From: Pezicula radicicola
Taxonomy: Eukaryota > Ascomycota > Leotiomycetes > Helotiales > Dermateaceae
DNA: 64,000 bases
NCBI GenBank assembly: GCA_003008705.1
Contig: PDUO01000001.1
Span: 930,001-994,000, forward strand
Direction: 5' to 3'
The translations under genes and the position numbers were made by a program. This document shows positions 13,884-25,586 of this stretch, in pieces. The stretch's first letter is position 1; each line of letters opens with the position of its first letter. A model generated the notes under the pieces. It did not search any database, had not been told where the DNA came from, and saw nothing but the letters and a program-made list of their open reading frames with translations.

Positions 13884-14436
13884 GTATAAACTTGCGGATA
13901 GATGGGAAATTCGATTGCTCCGAGCAATGCTGAATTGTGATGCCTCTACAGCTGATGTGTATAATTGAATGGGTTATGGCAGCTGGCATACCCGAGGTTA
14001 CGGAGATATGAGTCTGGGAGACGAACTACGATCTATGGTCCAGTGTATACAGTACTCGCCTATTTGCAGCATGCTTACAATAGGAGCGCTGATTTTGCTG
14101 CTTGTGGGCCTATGCTATGAAATTTGCAGGAAGTGATAGTTACAGAAAGTTATTTCGCATAATCGAATATGTTTGCGACTTATTCGAGAATCCCTCATAC
14201 CAACTAGAGAGACTTACTTATCGGTCTGTCTCAAATTTTGCCCTCGTTCTCGGGCTTTTGTCTTTTGCTATTATTGTATTGTACAACACTCCCCTAATGA
14301 GTGGGTGTATGAGAGGCATCTATCCCTCCAATGCTTCATAATCCGACACCATGCTTCGACTGACACCAAGGCTCAAATTCAACCATACCATAATGGACTA
14401 AACGCCTCCCTATACTACCATAGCTTGGGACCACGT
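13884..14436. other. intergenic between facing 3' ends of inh1 and nsp1
   Basis: About 550 bp of mixed sequence with no protein-like ORF. It is presumably the two 3'UTRs. Confidence 0.45.
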
Positions 14437-16441
14437 CTACCTTCTGCTACTCATGAATGACCGGTAAAAGTCGTCAGTCGTATCGTTTTCCTGCCCACCG
14501 TACCCATTCGAAGTCAAACTCTGGCCCATTTTCTGAGCAGCAGCCACCTTCTTCTGTAACAAAGTCGCATTCTGGTCAATCCATTGGAGTTGCTGAAGAT
14601 GCTGGTTTAGAACACGCACAATATTAGATAGCTATCATCACCAGGTTAGCATGTTACATTGAAGATTAATACCAGGGAAGTATATTTACCGGATCATCTG
14701 ACTTGTTACTCTTGTTCAATGTTGATGATGCTTCGTTAATGGCTTCAATCATTCCCGTAAGATCTTTGCCCATTTCATCGAGACGATCTGTCAACTTCTC
14801 CGCAAGCTTGTAAGTCCTCTCACGCTCCTGATCTGGGCCTTTCAGATCATCTGACATCTGGTACTGCTCGAACAACTGATTCACGTCTCCCTCATACCGA
14901 TCAAGCCAAGCTGCAAGTTCATCTTGCTGGCTCTCAACTGATGACAGCTGTCGCTCGACTTCATTGCTGGCCCTCTCGGATTCAATCGCACTGAGATACA
15001 GTTTCTGAATCTTTTCCCCGTTATCAACCAAAAGGCGATCCCATAATGCAACTTTAGCCGCTTGGTCCTGGAACTCTTTCTGGTATTTGGAGAGATCCGA
15101 GGCCCATCTTGTGATGATTTCATCCATAGTCTTATTCTTCAGACGTGATAACTGTGGTGCTGGGCCTGCAGTGGAAGCTCCCAGAGGAGCAGCGTTTGAA
15201 CCAGCGGGAGCTGTGGTAGTAGAAGTTGTCGTAGCTGCAGGTGTCGAAGTAGGTCCTGTTGCAGGCGTAGTGCCAAACAAATTGGCGGTGGGTGCAGGTG
15301 CAGATGCAATGGTGCTGGTTGCGGATGTAGTAGCTGAACTAGTATTATTCTTCCCTAGGTTACCAAACAAGCTAGGTGCAGCAGCTGGCGCAGAGGATAT
15401 CGCTGTGGTTGGGGTTGTAGTTGTGGTTGTAGCACCACCAGGGTTGCCAAAAAGGCTTGGTGTTGACTGAGACGGAGCGGATGAAGCAGGAGTAGTTTTG
15501 TTTACGCCGCCAAAGAGACCAGGAGCCGTAGAAGTCGCGGTGACCGGATTTGTTGGCGCTGAGCTGGCGGCAGTTCCTGGTGGGTTGGAGCCAAAGAGCG
15601 TAGATGTAGGTGCTGGTGTAGTAGTGCTTGGGGCAGAAGAGGGGTTTGAAGAGGTCGCTCCAACATTGCCGAACAAATTTGAGCTAGAAGCTGGAGCAGC
15701 AGGTTTTGCACCAAATAATCCACCTGAAGCGGGCGTAGATGTGTTACCAAAGAGATTAGATGTTGCTGGTTTCGGTGTTGATTCGGCAGGCTTTGAGGTT
15801 TGTCCAAACAGTCCACCTCCCGATGGAGCAGCAGGTGTAGTGCCGAAGAGGCTTTTGGGAGCTTCGGCTGGCGGTGGTCCTGCGGGAGTTGTGGAGGTTC
15901 CGAAACTGAATGTAGGCTTGTTTGGGGCAGGTGTCGTGGAACCTGAAGGCGCAGAGGAAGAAGCTCCTGGGGCGGTTGCACTACTTTCTGCGGGCTTTGC
16001 TCCAGCAGCAGTTCCCAAACTGAAGTTACCTGAACCTGAGTGCGCAGTACTAAAAAGTCCTCCACTCTGACCAGAAGAACTGGATGCATTCCCTCCGCCA
16101 AAGGAGAGAGGTGCAGGGCCAGTGCTTGCTCCAAACAATGACGGGGTTGATGTTCCTGATCCGCTTGCGCTGGCTGGTTTGTTTCCTCCAAAAAGACTAG
16201 ATGAGCCACTGGGTGTCGATCCACCACCAAATAATCCACCTCCTCCAGCTGCGCTTCCGCCGCCAAACATGCCTGGCGATGGGGCAGTAGCTGTTGTCGT
16301 GGCGGGTTGGCCAAAGAGACCACCAGAGGTTGAAGCTGGCGCAGAGCTTGCAGGAGTCTGACCAAATATGTTTCCACTACTACCTGCCGTGCCAAACAGG
16401 CTCGACGTATTCCCAGCTCCTGAACCAAAGTTGAATGCCAT
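14437..16441 (-). CDS. nsp1: FG-repeat nucleoporin NSP1
   Basis: Exons 14690-16441 and 14437-14631 (59-nt phase-0 intron) encode 648 residues. The N-terminal 415 residues are an FG region made of GLFG, SLFG and NLFG motifs in Ser/Thr/Pro/Ala-rich spacers, starting MAFNFGSGAGNTSSLFG. From about residue 430 (LSRLKNKTMDEIITRWASDL) comes the NSP1/NUP62 C-terminal coiled coil. It continues across the intron into LSNIVRVLNQHLQQLQWID near the C-terminus. NSP1 forms the central-channel complex of the nuclear pore with NUP49 and NUP57 and supplies the FG barrier that transport receptors cross. The product is similar in size to other filamentous fungal NSP1s. Confidence 0.95.
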
Positions 16442-16916
16442 GACTACCGTATGAGAAGTGGCCGCAATGGATGGTAGGATAGATGAAGAGCTCCCCAGGT
16501 TTGGGCAGAGCTAGTTCGTGCCTCGCAGACTCGAGATATATGGCCTGTTAAATACCGATATGAGTGACCGGGTGGATATCGAGATGTAGGGTTAAAAGCG
16601 CTGGTCCTATACTGCAAGATTCCACTTGAGCAGCGTGAAAATGGTATTTTTCGTACAAGGACTCTCAGCCTTTGTTCTGGAAGCGCGTTTCTGTATTGCG
16701 GCGCGGCATTGGAAATTTAGGCGCGGGTGGCTGCTGAGCGAGCCTAGACTGTCCTAACGTTTCCAGGAAGTTCAGACGAACATCACATCACTTCACATCA
16801 CTTCACTTCACTTCACAGCCCAGAGTCGAATCTCGTATCCGAAATCCTACTCCTACCCAGATTGAAACCTCCCATAATATACCCAACACACTCGAGTTTC
16901 TTATCTTTGCATTATC
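16442..16916. promoter_or_regulatory. shared divergent promoter, nsp1 / LAA2-like gene
   Basis: 475 bp separate the start codons. On the plus strand an ATTGG at about 16709 is a CCAAT box facing nsp1. A short tandem array of CACTTCACATCA/CACTTCA units at about 16781-16816 lies in the probable leader or promoter of the right-hand gene. Confidence 0.5.
16781..16816. repeat. short tandem repeat, TCACTTCACA-type units
   Basis: The words CATCACTTCA and CTTCA recur head to tail for about 36 bp, roughly 100 bp upstream of the start codon at 16917. Confidence 0.7.
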
Positions 16917-18764
16917 ATGCCGGAAGAGCACCATACCAGTTTGAACCCCCCAAGAAGAACGAGCATAGATGATCCAGGAGCCCACGATTTGGGTGAGTTT
17001 ACGAAAGCACACCACATCTGTCATGCAGTGGAGCTGATCAATACTCTACAGAGTCAAATGAATCCTCTGATGACCATTTCTCAGATGCTCACTCCGGACT
17101 TGAGCACTCGTCTTTGAACTCCCCAGTCGAGGTGCCCGTAACCCGTGTGGAGAAGGTCGACACCGAGCCAAGCCATGGTGAGGTTCCCGGAACAGACGCA
17201 TATAAGATTAGGGGTCGTGATGCAAAGACTGACGAGGTCGCTATTGTACCAGAACGTGAGGATGCAGGACTTGATGGTGCTGCTGGATATAGGCGGGCTT
17301 CCACACCTGGAGGTCGTCCAATTCCTATGACGGTCGTCGAAAAGATTGATACAGACGTTCCAAGCTACGGTGAGGCACCTGGTACGCCCGCCCACGAAAT
17401 GCGCCTTGCAGATGCAGTTCCAGACATGGTGGTGAGGAGTACTTCTGGATATAGTAGCCGCTCTTCAAGCATTTCACGAGCCAGAGCGGGAAGCACACCT
17501 GGCGACCTACCTATCCCCATTACAAAGGTTGAGAAGGTAGACTCGAAGCCAAGTTTTGGAGAGATACCGGGCACGGAAGCGTACGAGAAAAGACGCCAGG
17601 ATGCAGAACCAGATATGGTTGAGGAGGTTGGCGATGCACCAGGTAAGTCGAAGCATTCATTTCGTACTTCAGCGAGCGATTGACCGAATCAGGGTCGCCA
17701 ACCTCTCCTGCTAGGTCCTCGTTCATAAGCCATTCGAGACAGAAGTCCTCAGGGTCAACACGAAGGAAGGCGTCGCTCCCAATCAATGATTACAATGAAG
17801 CAGAAGATGGTTCTGAGGGCGGGTTTGGAGATGATTTCGATGACTTTGAGGAGGGAGAGGAAGATGCGGGTTTTAACGATTTTGATGACGGCTTTCAGGA
17901 GGCAGAAATTGCGTCTGTTGCTCCATCACAGTCCATACCTATAGTACCATCATTTGTAAGTAGTAAATCGACACTGTATGCGCAAGCAATGGGACAGTTT
18001 TTTCAAGTCTTATCTATGTCCTTCCTTCCCCTTTGCTTTACTAACCTCCAGCACAGCCAGGACTTGATTTCTCCGAGCTCGACTCCCCAGACGCCATCCA
18101 ATCTGCCGCAGAGCCGTATTTAGATGCATTGTTCCCGCCCGACACAATCGACACCTCAGTCTTACCTCCTCTTCCCAAGGAAAATAATTCTCTCTTCCTT
18201 ACCCAACGTAGTGCTTCCTTGTGGTCTCAACTAGTAGCTCCACCACCCCTTCAGCCTCCAAACTGGATTCGCTCACGCATTCGTCGACTCTTCTTAGTTT
18301 CCTTGGGAGTTCCTGTAGACTTAGACGAGATATTGCCAGCGTCTAAGCAGAAGAAGCTCATCTTACCGTCCATCCATCTGAACCCTTCCTCAGGATCTCC
18401 TCGCCAGTCAACGGACTCCAGGTCGATCTCTCGCCTCAAGAGCAGCGATGAGAACAATTCTACTACATCTGTGGACTCACAAGGCAAGCCTGTACCATCC
18501 AAACGCCGAAGAGGACCACCACCAGCTCCAGAGTTGGATCTCGTGTCCGCAAGACAACTTTGTACCATTACCAATGAGGCTTTAAGTGGGCTAACTATCG
18601 AAGAGCTAAAAGATCATGTTGAAAAATTAAAGGCCATGGAAGTTACAGCCAAAGAAGTATTAGAATATTGGACAAAGAGCACTGATGAGAAGTTGGGAGA
18701 TAGAGAAGCATTTGAAGGAGTTATTGAAAATCTAGTCAAGCATGCAAGGAAGACCAGGAAGTGA
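16917..18764 (+). CDS. DUF5102/LAA2-like protein, candidate AP-1 accessory factor
   Basis: Four exons (16917-16992, 17052-17642, 17693-17955, 18057-18764) encode 545 residues with consistent phases. Three imperfect repeats start near residues 54, 116 and 180. Each has the form P-(I/V/M)-T-x-VEK-(V/I)-D...GE-x-PGT-x-A...R..DA..D. An acidic Phe-rich segment at about 265-295 (FGDDFDDFEEG, then FNDFDDGF) resembles gamma-ear-binding motifs of AP-1 accessory proteins. The C-terminal third (RIRRLFLVSLGVPVDLDEIL and an ending helix) is what I associate with fungal DUF5102 proteins such as yeast YBL010C/Laa2. That family link is from memory and the trafficking role is inference. The gene itself is well supported by splice phases and composition. 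Confidence 0.8.
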
Positions 18765-20239
18765 GGGGAGAAGGTTTGTGCTTGATAATACAACTTGTCA
18801 TGTCATGTCATTGAAAATGACTTTGTTCATGATTTACATGATGATGCCCTATAGCAGTTTCTAAAATAGCACCTATAGATACCAGGAGAATATTATCCGT
18901 TGAATGTTGTACATACTGGTTGATTTGCAGTGATTACACTTAAGAATCTGAAATGCCAGTCATAGAGCGAAGAACTCACTATCTCGAGGCCTGAATTAGT
19001 TTAGACAACAGATCTTACATTATCTAACTTGAGTAGTCAACTCATTTAGTTTAGAACCTCTAACATGACATTCGTTCCAATAAGTTGCTTAGCTTACAAT
19101 AGGTAATCCATACAGCTTAAGTAGCTCACTTGTTTCGTTGTGTGACTATCTTGGACAATGTTATCCTTTCTCACTTAAGCACCTCTCTAAAGCCCATATC
19201 CAAGCCCATTTCAAAGTCAATAACTTAAAAAGCACTAATGCTATAGACTCATAGATGTAAGTAGCATTACTAACAAAAGAGTAAAGTTCATGCATCAATA
19301 TACATGTTTCACAAGCTACAGTGATGGTAGTGAAGCGTCTATCAACACAGCCGTGAAAACAATAACCTCTACCGACAAACTTCACCGAACTACCTTCAAA
19401 AATCAATCTTCATAAACTAAAATACTACTTTCTTAATTAATAAAAAACCCGGCTTTATTCCGGCTAATCTATAACTCATCGGTAAATCTTGAGCTTGTCA
19501 ATATCTCAAAATTTGAAGGTATACTCCTTGGGGTCAAAAATATCAAGTCACTTTCACAATGCAAAATGTGACACAGTAAGGTATTATATGTACAACGGAA
19601 TGTATTTCTCGCTATCTGCTTTGATTTCCCTGAAAGAAAAGCAGAAGAAAGCCTTTAAAAAAGCAAAGATTGCAAAAGGAGTCTATGTGTATTGTATGTG
19701 GGTGACGAAAGTGCAATGCAATGCAACGCAATGCAAAACACACAAATTCCTAAGAGAAAATCTCCTACCCTTTCCCAGCCATGAATCAAGTTAAATGAAA
19801 TAGTGTCTCTATCCAAAGGAACAGACTATCTATGCAGAAGAGAAAAATGCAGTCGATAACTGAGTTTCATCTTGTTTCGGAGATACTGGTACGTGTGAAG
19901 TGAAAAGATGTCCATCCATGAAGAGGATCGTAAGCATTGGGTTGTTATCTTGTTGAAATTTGCGAACGCCAAACACCAAATGTAAGAGATATCCAGCCCA
20001 TGGGTATCAATGCTGTAAAAGCAAAACGCGCAGGAAATAGCAAGCAGAGCGAGTAAATTATTGTGCTCGGATGACAAATAAATGTTGTCCATGATGGAAA
20101 ATCGAAGAAAGCGAATAAGCCCTAAGCAAATGAGGTGCAAGTTCTCAAGATTTGCTGCAGTACTATCGTGGTTCTTGAGGTCCAAGAGGTGAATGCGCAT
20201 GAGAACTCGCAAAGTGACAAACCCTCCAGTGAAACCGGC
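18765..20239. other. intergenic, AT-rich
   Basis: 1.5 kb between two facing 3' ends. It is AT-rich with scattered CTTAAG/ACTTAA words at about 18950-19140 and a CAATG-rich simple stretch at about 19713-19740. Short ORFs here look like chance. Confidence 0.45.
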
Positions 20240-20754
20240 TTAGTAGTGACGACGGGGTTTTTTTGCCTTTGACCATGCAGAACCTGCAGCGCGACGGGCT
20301 CTGCCACGGAAAACCACCTGCTCCTCACCATCAACGGCAACTTGAAATGGGCTTGTACCATATGCGGTATTCATTAGAGGAGCATATGGTAGGTCTACAG
20401 CTGTCGATGGTGCTGAATACGGAGGGGCCATATCTAGTACGGTCTGCTGGTACGGAGCAAGAGGAGGAAGGGGAGCGGCAAAGGTGAAATCTCGTTGAGG
20501 CATGGTGAAGGTAACGGCTGGTTCGTTAGAGGCGGAAGCAGCGAAGTCGTGCGGGTATTGCATAGGTTGGTATACATCCCCAATGCTCTCAGTGAGTTGC
20601 TTTACAGCAGACTCTTTGCTAGATAACACTCTAGGTAAGGCACCACCAATAGCATCTTTTCGAAAGGTTCTAGAACAAAAAGGTCAGCAGATGTCAAACT
20701 GGATGAATGAAATCAGTTAGTGTTCCTCAGTTGGAGTCCAAAATACCCATCCAT
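20240..20754 (-). CDS. small unknown protein, 145 aa
   Basis: The main exon, 20240-20669, is preceded by a convincing intron end (CTGAC branch, pyrimidine tract, TTCTAG). The only nearby start that fits is an 8-nt first exon at 20747-20754 (ATG GAT GG) followed by GTATTT, with a 77-nt intron. The protein would begin MDGTFRKDAIGGALPRV. It is Pro/Ala/Tyr-rich in the middle and ends with a basic tail (RGRARRAAGSAWSKAKK). It has no signal peptide, membrane segment or domain that I recognise. It could be nuclear, judging by the basic tail. The 3' exon is likely real; the start is less certain. It might also be a distant last exon of the upstream RRM gene, though a 1-kb intron would be unusual here. 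Confidence 0.5.
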
Positions 20755-21748
20755 GGCCAGGTCCTAGAACGATTGTGTATATATGAATAGACGGAAGAGA
20801 AAGAAAATGGGAGCGTAAAGGGCGCACACAACTGGGCCTCCTTGTTTTTATGAAGACTAGGATATGTTGGAAATAAATACGGGATAGAAATTTGACGTCC
20901 GACAAAAGCCAACCATGGCCTGCAGTGCAACACTCTGTGCTGGCCCCAGTAGTAACGAACACCCAATATCGACAACGTGGTGACGCGAGTATACCAGCTC
21001 ATATCAGGTATGAGTGACAAGGATATAGAAGACTAGAAAAATTGACAGGGTACGAAAGACGGCCTTCAAACAAGGGGTAGGATAGGCCAGCTGCAAAGCG
21101 TTGTTACCATTGCGAATGAATGGTCTCCGAGAGAAAAATAATCTTTCCTCCAGCACGGTAATTGAGGTTAATATAATGGTGCAAAAGCCTTTATTGGGAA
21201 GGAATGAGGGGGAAATAGTGTATAATGGCATCTGAAATAGCCACAAAGGGAAAAGCTCATGCCTGGCAAAGCAGGTACATTTGCGTAGCCGACCGCACAT
21301 ACGCAAGTCTGCTCATATTCGTGAATGACGGGTTCTAAAACTTTTGGAAATTTTGGAAGAAAAAAAGGAAAGAGTTGCTGAAGAGCGTACGACCAAAGCC
21401 AAAGCCAGGCAGATCACCCTGCCACCAGAATATACTAAGGAAAATAAGACCCAAGCCAGGCCATGCGACACACGACCGTACAGTTTTGAAAGAAGAGATA
21501 CATATATGAGATCGTGTCGCGTGAAGCATCAGCCAGCCGTCTAACGAATGCGCTTTTATACATGGGCATCATGACAAAAAAACGCAAATTCCCACCCATC
21601 CGATACTTTTAGTAACGCTAAGAGGAGAAACAGCCATCCAGTATTGGAAGCAGAGAATTGAAGCCCCTGAAAAGGCAAGCCAATCGCAAAAGGACGCCGT
21701 CATCGCTACACTGAACTCCATTCGCGAAACACGGAAGAAGATGCATGC
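20755..21748. other. intergenic between the small unknown gene and the NAM8-like gene
   Basis: About 1 kb between two minus-strand genes. It contains the promoter of the small gene and the 3'UTR of the RRM gene. No coding sequence is supported. Confidence 0.4.
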
Positions 21749-23274
21749 TTACTATAGAAGATAATTAGCTATTTACAGGATGGTATCAATTGGATGTCAA
21801 CTTACCTGTAAAGGTGCAAAATTGCCATAAGGATGAGATGGTGGCATTCCCATCGACTGGTATTGAGGTGGTGGTGGAGCTGGGCGGTAAGGTGTTCCAG
21901 CAGGGCCAGAGTTGTTCTGGGAACGTCCCCACGAGAGACGGACACGAGAGTTTCCGATAGGATAACCCTGCATTTGATTGATGGCCATTTCTGCAGCATG
22001 ACGTTGAACGAACTGGACGAAACCACATCCTTTCCCAGGAGGAATCTTGACATAGGTGATTTCGCCAAAGCCTTGGAAGAACGAACGCAACTCGTCTTCA
22101 GTAACATAGCCGGACAGACCACCTACGAAGACAGTGGTGTTATTCGGATCGGTGAATTGGTTCATTGGCTGAGGAGCTCCATAGTAACCCATAGGAGGTG
22201 CTCCCATCGAGTACATGCCCGGAGCAATTCCCCCCGGCATACCACCACCACCTTGCATTCCAGGCATACCACCGGGTGGTCCACCACCACCGGATTTGTT
22301 CTTTGGAGTAGCAGTAGAAATGCGCATCGGACGATTGCCGCAGTACACGCCTTGCATCTCAGTCAGAGCACGCTGCTGATCTCCTTCCTCGGCGAAGCGG
22401 ACGAAGCCATAACCTCGAGACATGCCGGAGATAGGGTCGGTCATAATCTTAGCGGATTTGCATGAGGGAAATCGTGCTTGGAACAGAGAGACCAGGACAT
22501 ATTCGTTGACTTCAGGACCAAGATCGCCAACAAAGATGGAGAATTCAGGACCGCGCTCATCACTACTGTTATCAAATGTCAGTAAAGATCAGAGGCTGCT
22601 ATGAGCAAAAGGACAAAGGAATATGAACCGGGATTCTGACCGTCTATCAGCAAGACCGCCACCTGAAGCCCAATTGAGCTTAAAAGGTCGCGATGTGTTA
22701 GGAATCATTGAGCCATTGAGAGACAAAGCCTTTGCGGCAGCTGCAGGAGAAGAGAAGTCGATGAAACAGTAGCCAGCGTTGCTGAAGATGTTAGTGGACA
22801 TGAACTGATATCGAGGTAACAAGAACCTACCCGGAGAATTTATCGCGGATCATCTTAACATTAACTTGTTCGCCCATTCCAAACCAAACAGAGCGGATGA
22901 AGTTCTCATCAATCCAAGGCTCGAGCTCACCCATCCTAATATGCCAACATGGTTAGCGAATTCTCCCGTCTAGTAGACCTCGAAGTCGAATAGCGTTCGG
23001 CGCGGAGGCTCAAGTATATCGACGTAGAAAGTATAATATCGGTGCAAGGATTCGAATTTACGTACCAAAGAGTAGTCTTCGCATCACCAGAAACGCTCCC
23101 AGAAGAGCCTTCAACCCCGCCCTGTTGAGCGAATGGCGCTGGAGAGCCACCTTCAGCCCCTTGCGGAAGGCCTTGAGGTGGTCCTTGTTGGGGTTGCATG
23201 CCCTGAGGGGGTTGCATACCACCATTACCGTTCTCAAAACCTTGCTGCGACGGATCAAAACTGGGGAACGACAT
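21749..23274 (-). CDS. three-RRM RNA-binding protein, NAM8/CSX1 type
   Basis: Exons 23066-23274, 22831-22935, 22641-22781, 21806-22562 and a last exon 21749-21751 that is only the stop codon, giving 404 residues. RRM1 runs from LWMGELEPWIDENFIRSVWF to AGYCFIDFSS. RRM2 has FSIFVGDLGPEVNEYVL and RGYGFVRFAEE. RRM3 has TTVFVGGLSGYVTEDELRSF and CGFVQFVQR. A Gly/Met/Pro-rich linker separates RRM2 and RRM3, and the N-terminus is Gln/Pro/Gly-rich. This layout matches yeast NAM8 (U1 snRNP, meiotic splicing), fission yeast Csx1 and plant RBP45/47. The target RNAs cannot be read from sequence. If the last intron is retained, the protein ends LQVS instead of LQ. Confidence 0.9.
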
Positions 23275-23279
23275 GACTG

Positions 23280-23849
23280 CTGTAGAAGATGAGACTAAAA
23301 GGCAATTAAACGTCGACGCGCGAAGAACGAGAAAGTGCAAGCTGCTCGCGTAAATTGATGTAAATGTTGGTCGTCAAAAGTGTATTGTGGTCAGAGGACA
23401 AGGTCGGAGATTGAATACTCGAAACTCGGTAATCTATCGAATTTGAGTTAGCGGGGAGCTCAGTTTGAATGAAGCTAAATGTAAATGATTATTGGTTGGC
23501 TGGCCCGAAGTCGTCGCGGTTCATGGTTTTTTTTTTTTTCGACTTTCGAAATCCACTGTCGCGGAAAATGAAAACAAACTAGTGACAGGCGGCACATGAA
23601 TAAGGATCTGAAGGTGATGCGCGGAGAAACAGCCGGGTTGAGATGAAATATGTGCAGAGAACGAATAGCAGACGAAGATGGTAATAGAAAGGATTTGAAG
23701 TTGTAGCGATGGCAAACATCGAAAGTTGCAATACACTGCTATCCTCGCTAAAGGGGTAGTGTTGATTAGGTACTTGCTGAAGACTCAAGAGGGGAGACTT
23801 CTCCAACCTCAAGTCCAAACGTTCCACATATTGCAAATATAGTACTCAC
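23280..23849 (-). other. possible 5'UTR intron of the NAM8-like gene
   Basis: A TACAG acceptor ends 5 nt before the start codon. A GTGAGT donor at 23849 could pair with it to give a 570-nt leader intron. The evidence is splice-site appearance only. Confidence 0.3.
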
Positions 23850-24908
23850 TTGACTTGATATCGATCTGTTGCGGAAGTAGGTGTTGAAAGACGTCGTTGT
23901 AATTGAAAGAAAAAACTCGCGCATCTGTGAAATTTATAGCGGGACTTAATGGTTATGAACGCGGAGTGAGTCGGTGGCTGCGCGGGTCCCCAAAACCACA
24001 CTAGATTTAGGCAACGGCGGACAATGGTTCACTCGTTTTCACTTCCAATATCTGTCTGTCTGTCTGCCCTGTGAGCTCGATCAAGACCCCACTTCCCCAT
24101 ATTCCGCTTTGTGAGGCGAAAGACTGCTACACCCACTTTTTCAGGAACTCCTGTTTCCACTGGGATCACAATGATAGCACTGGTCTCCAAGCCAGCGCAA
24201 AGATTACATTCTTTGCTGGGAGCCAACTTTCTCCGCAGCCAGCACAGTAAGCTGCCGTACACGCGCGATGGTAGGTGGTAAAAAGGTATATCTTTTCCAG
24301 GGGATTCTATTTCTTCTTGGCGGATGCAATTTCTGAGTCCGCAAACTGTTGCTCGGCTCGTACTTTGCAAATGTGTCCCTCTCGAATTTAACAGCCCGTC
24401 AAAGCTCAATGCCAACTGGCAATAGAGGTACTTTTGGTGACTTGAGGGGAGTATAGGCACGATGATTCTAGAGTTGGGGGCGCTTTCAAGTGAAGTGTTT
24501 CTGCTTGTACCGGATATGCCGCGTGTAGCAGATTGAGTACGACAGAGAGCTGCACACCTTGCTTCTTGTCACAGGGTTGCAGCTTTGCGTATATGTACTG
24601 TGCTAAATTTTCATACTGGGAGACCAATATAGAGCGTACCAAGCCTAGCTTTTGGGAAGGTCATATAGCCCGTCATCTTCAACGCAAGGCGAAAAGGCTT
24701 CGCTCGCGACCGGCGCAACTTCCAGTCCATCTGATCCTTCTTTGGGCCCGCCAATTGTGTGTTGGGGTAAAAGAGGTTCACTGCTCACCTCAAAAGTTTA
24801 ATAGTAGCTCGCAGATATTATATCCAGAGCGTTCGGGAAAAGTGATTTCGTGTGCTAATGTGCGGTCGTAAAGCAGGAAAGTGTCCAGTAGAACTCGAAT
24901 CGAAAGTA

Positions 24909-25361
24909 TTATGGTAACGCTTGCGAAAATTCGAGAAAGGTTATGTTGATGTTTCGCTGGAAGGGATCGCTGGGGCTGACTCCAAAGCTGTAGCAGGAAA
25001 AGCGCAAGTCAGCATCAAGACGTGAAGATAAGGTGTATGATGTGGTGTGCAACAACCAGGGCGTGCTCAAGCAAGCTGCTGAGCTCTGATGCGCCATGCG
25101 CCTGGCTTGCCAACAAACGCGCATCGACCGGACTTCCATGTCACAAGGACTAGCGCCCTGGATCAACGTTTGCGCCGGCGCACAATACACCTGGCCAACC
25201 AATGCAAGCTGCCATGCGTGTGCGACGACGATTTGAAGCTTTGTCGCAGCAGAAGCAGCAGTAGCAATAGCAAAGAGACGAGCGGCGGTACGAGGCTCAA
25301 GAGGTGGTGGCCCAGCTGGGTAGGGAGGGTAAGGTAAGAGGGGTTGCGTGTTGAATGCCAT
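24909..25361 (-). CDS. hypothetical ORF, 150 aa, doubtful
   Basis: An uninterrupted ATG-initiated frame starts MAFNTQPLLPYPPYPAGPPP and then has an Ala-rich stretch that could be a helix. The second half has the Ser/Cys/Arg mix of random sequence. There is no domain, no neighbouring exon and no conserved motif. It may be a chance ORF in GC-richer sequence. Confidence 0.2.
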   Translation of the reverse strand: MAFNTQPLLPYPPYPAGPPPLEPRTAARLFAIATAASAATKLQIVVAHAWQLALVGQVYCAPAQTLIQGASPCDMEVRSMRVCWQARRMAHQSSAACLSTPWLLHTTSYTLSSRLDADLRFSCYSFGVSPSDPFQRNINITFLEFSQALP

Positions 25362-25565
25362 TGAGGATGCGGACCACTTGGGGCCAGGTACCGGATGAAG
25401 ATCTGCTACTTACATGACGATGGACCAGGTTAACAACTGCTGGAAAACTTCAATCCCGAGGAAAGCAAGAAATCAAGAACACCGGCGACACGAAAGGACA
25501 CGAAGGACCGAGTTATCGACAGGAAACAATTGACGCAAAGGACGAATACGACGGAAGGGACGAGA

Positions 25566-25586
25566 GACGACGACGACGACGACGAC
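25566..25586. repeat. (GAC)n microsatellite
   Basis: About seven GAC/ACG units in tandem within non-coding sequence. Confidence 0.85.

Noticed and set aside
15087..16361. Long plus-strand ORFs opposite nsp1
   Set aside because: They are antisense shadows of the low-complexity FG region; their Val/Gly/Ala/Pro composition is the complement of the GLFG repeats.
15502..16428. 308-codon minus-strand ORF in another frame of nsp1
   Set aside because: A Gln/Leu/His-rich shadow of the repetitive FG coding sequence with no independent features.
23040..23062. GGATTCGAATT resembling a tRNA T-loop
   Set aside because: It lies inside an intron of the NAM8-like gene and has no matching acceptor, D or anticodon stems.
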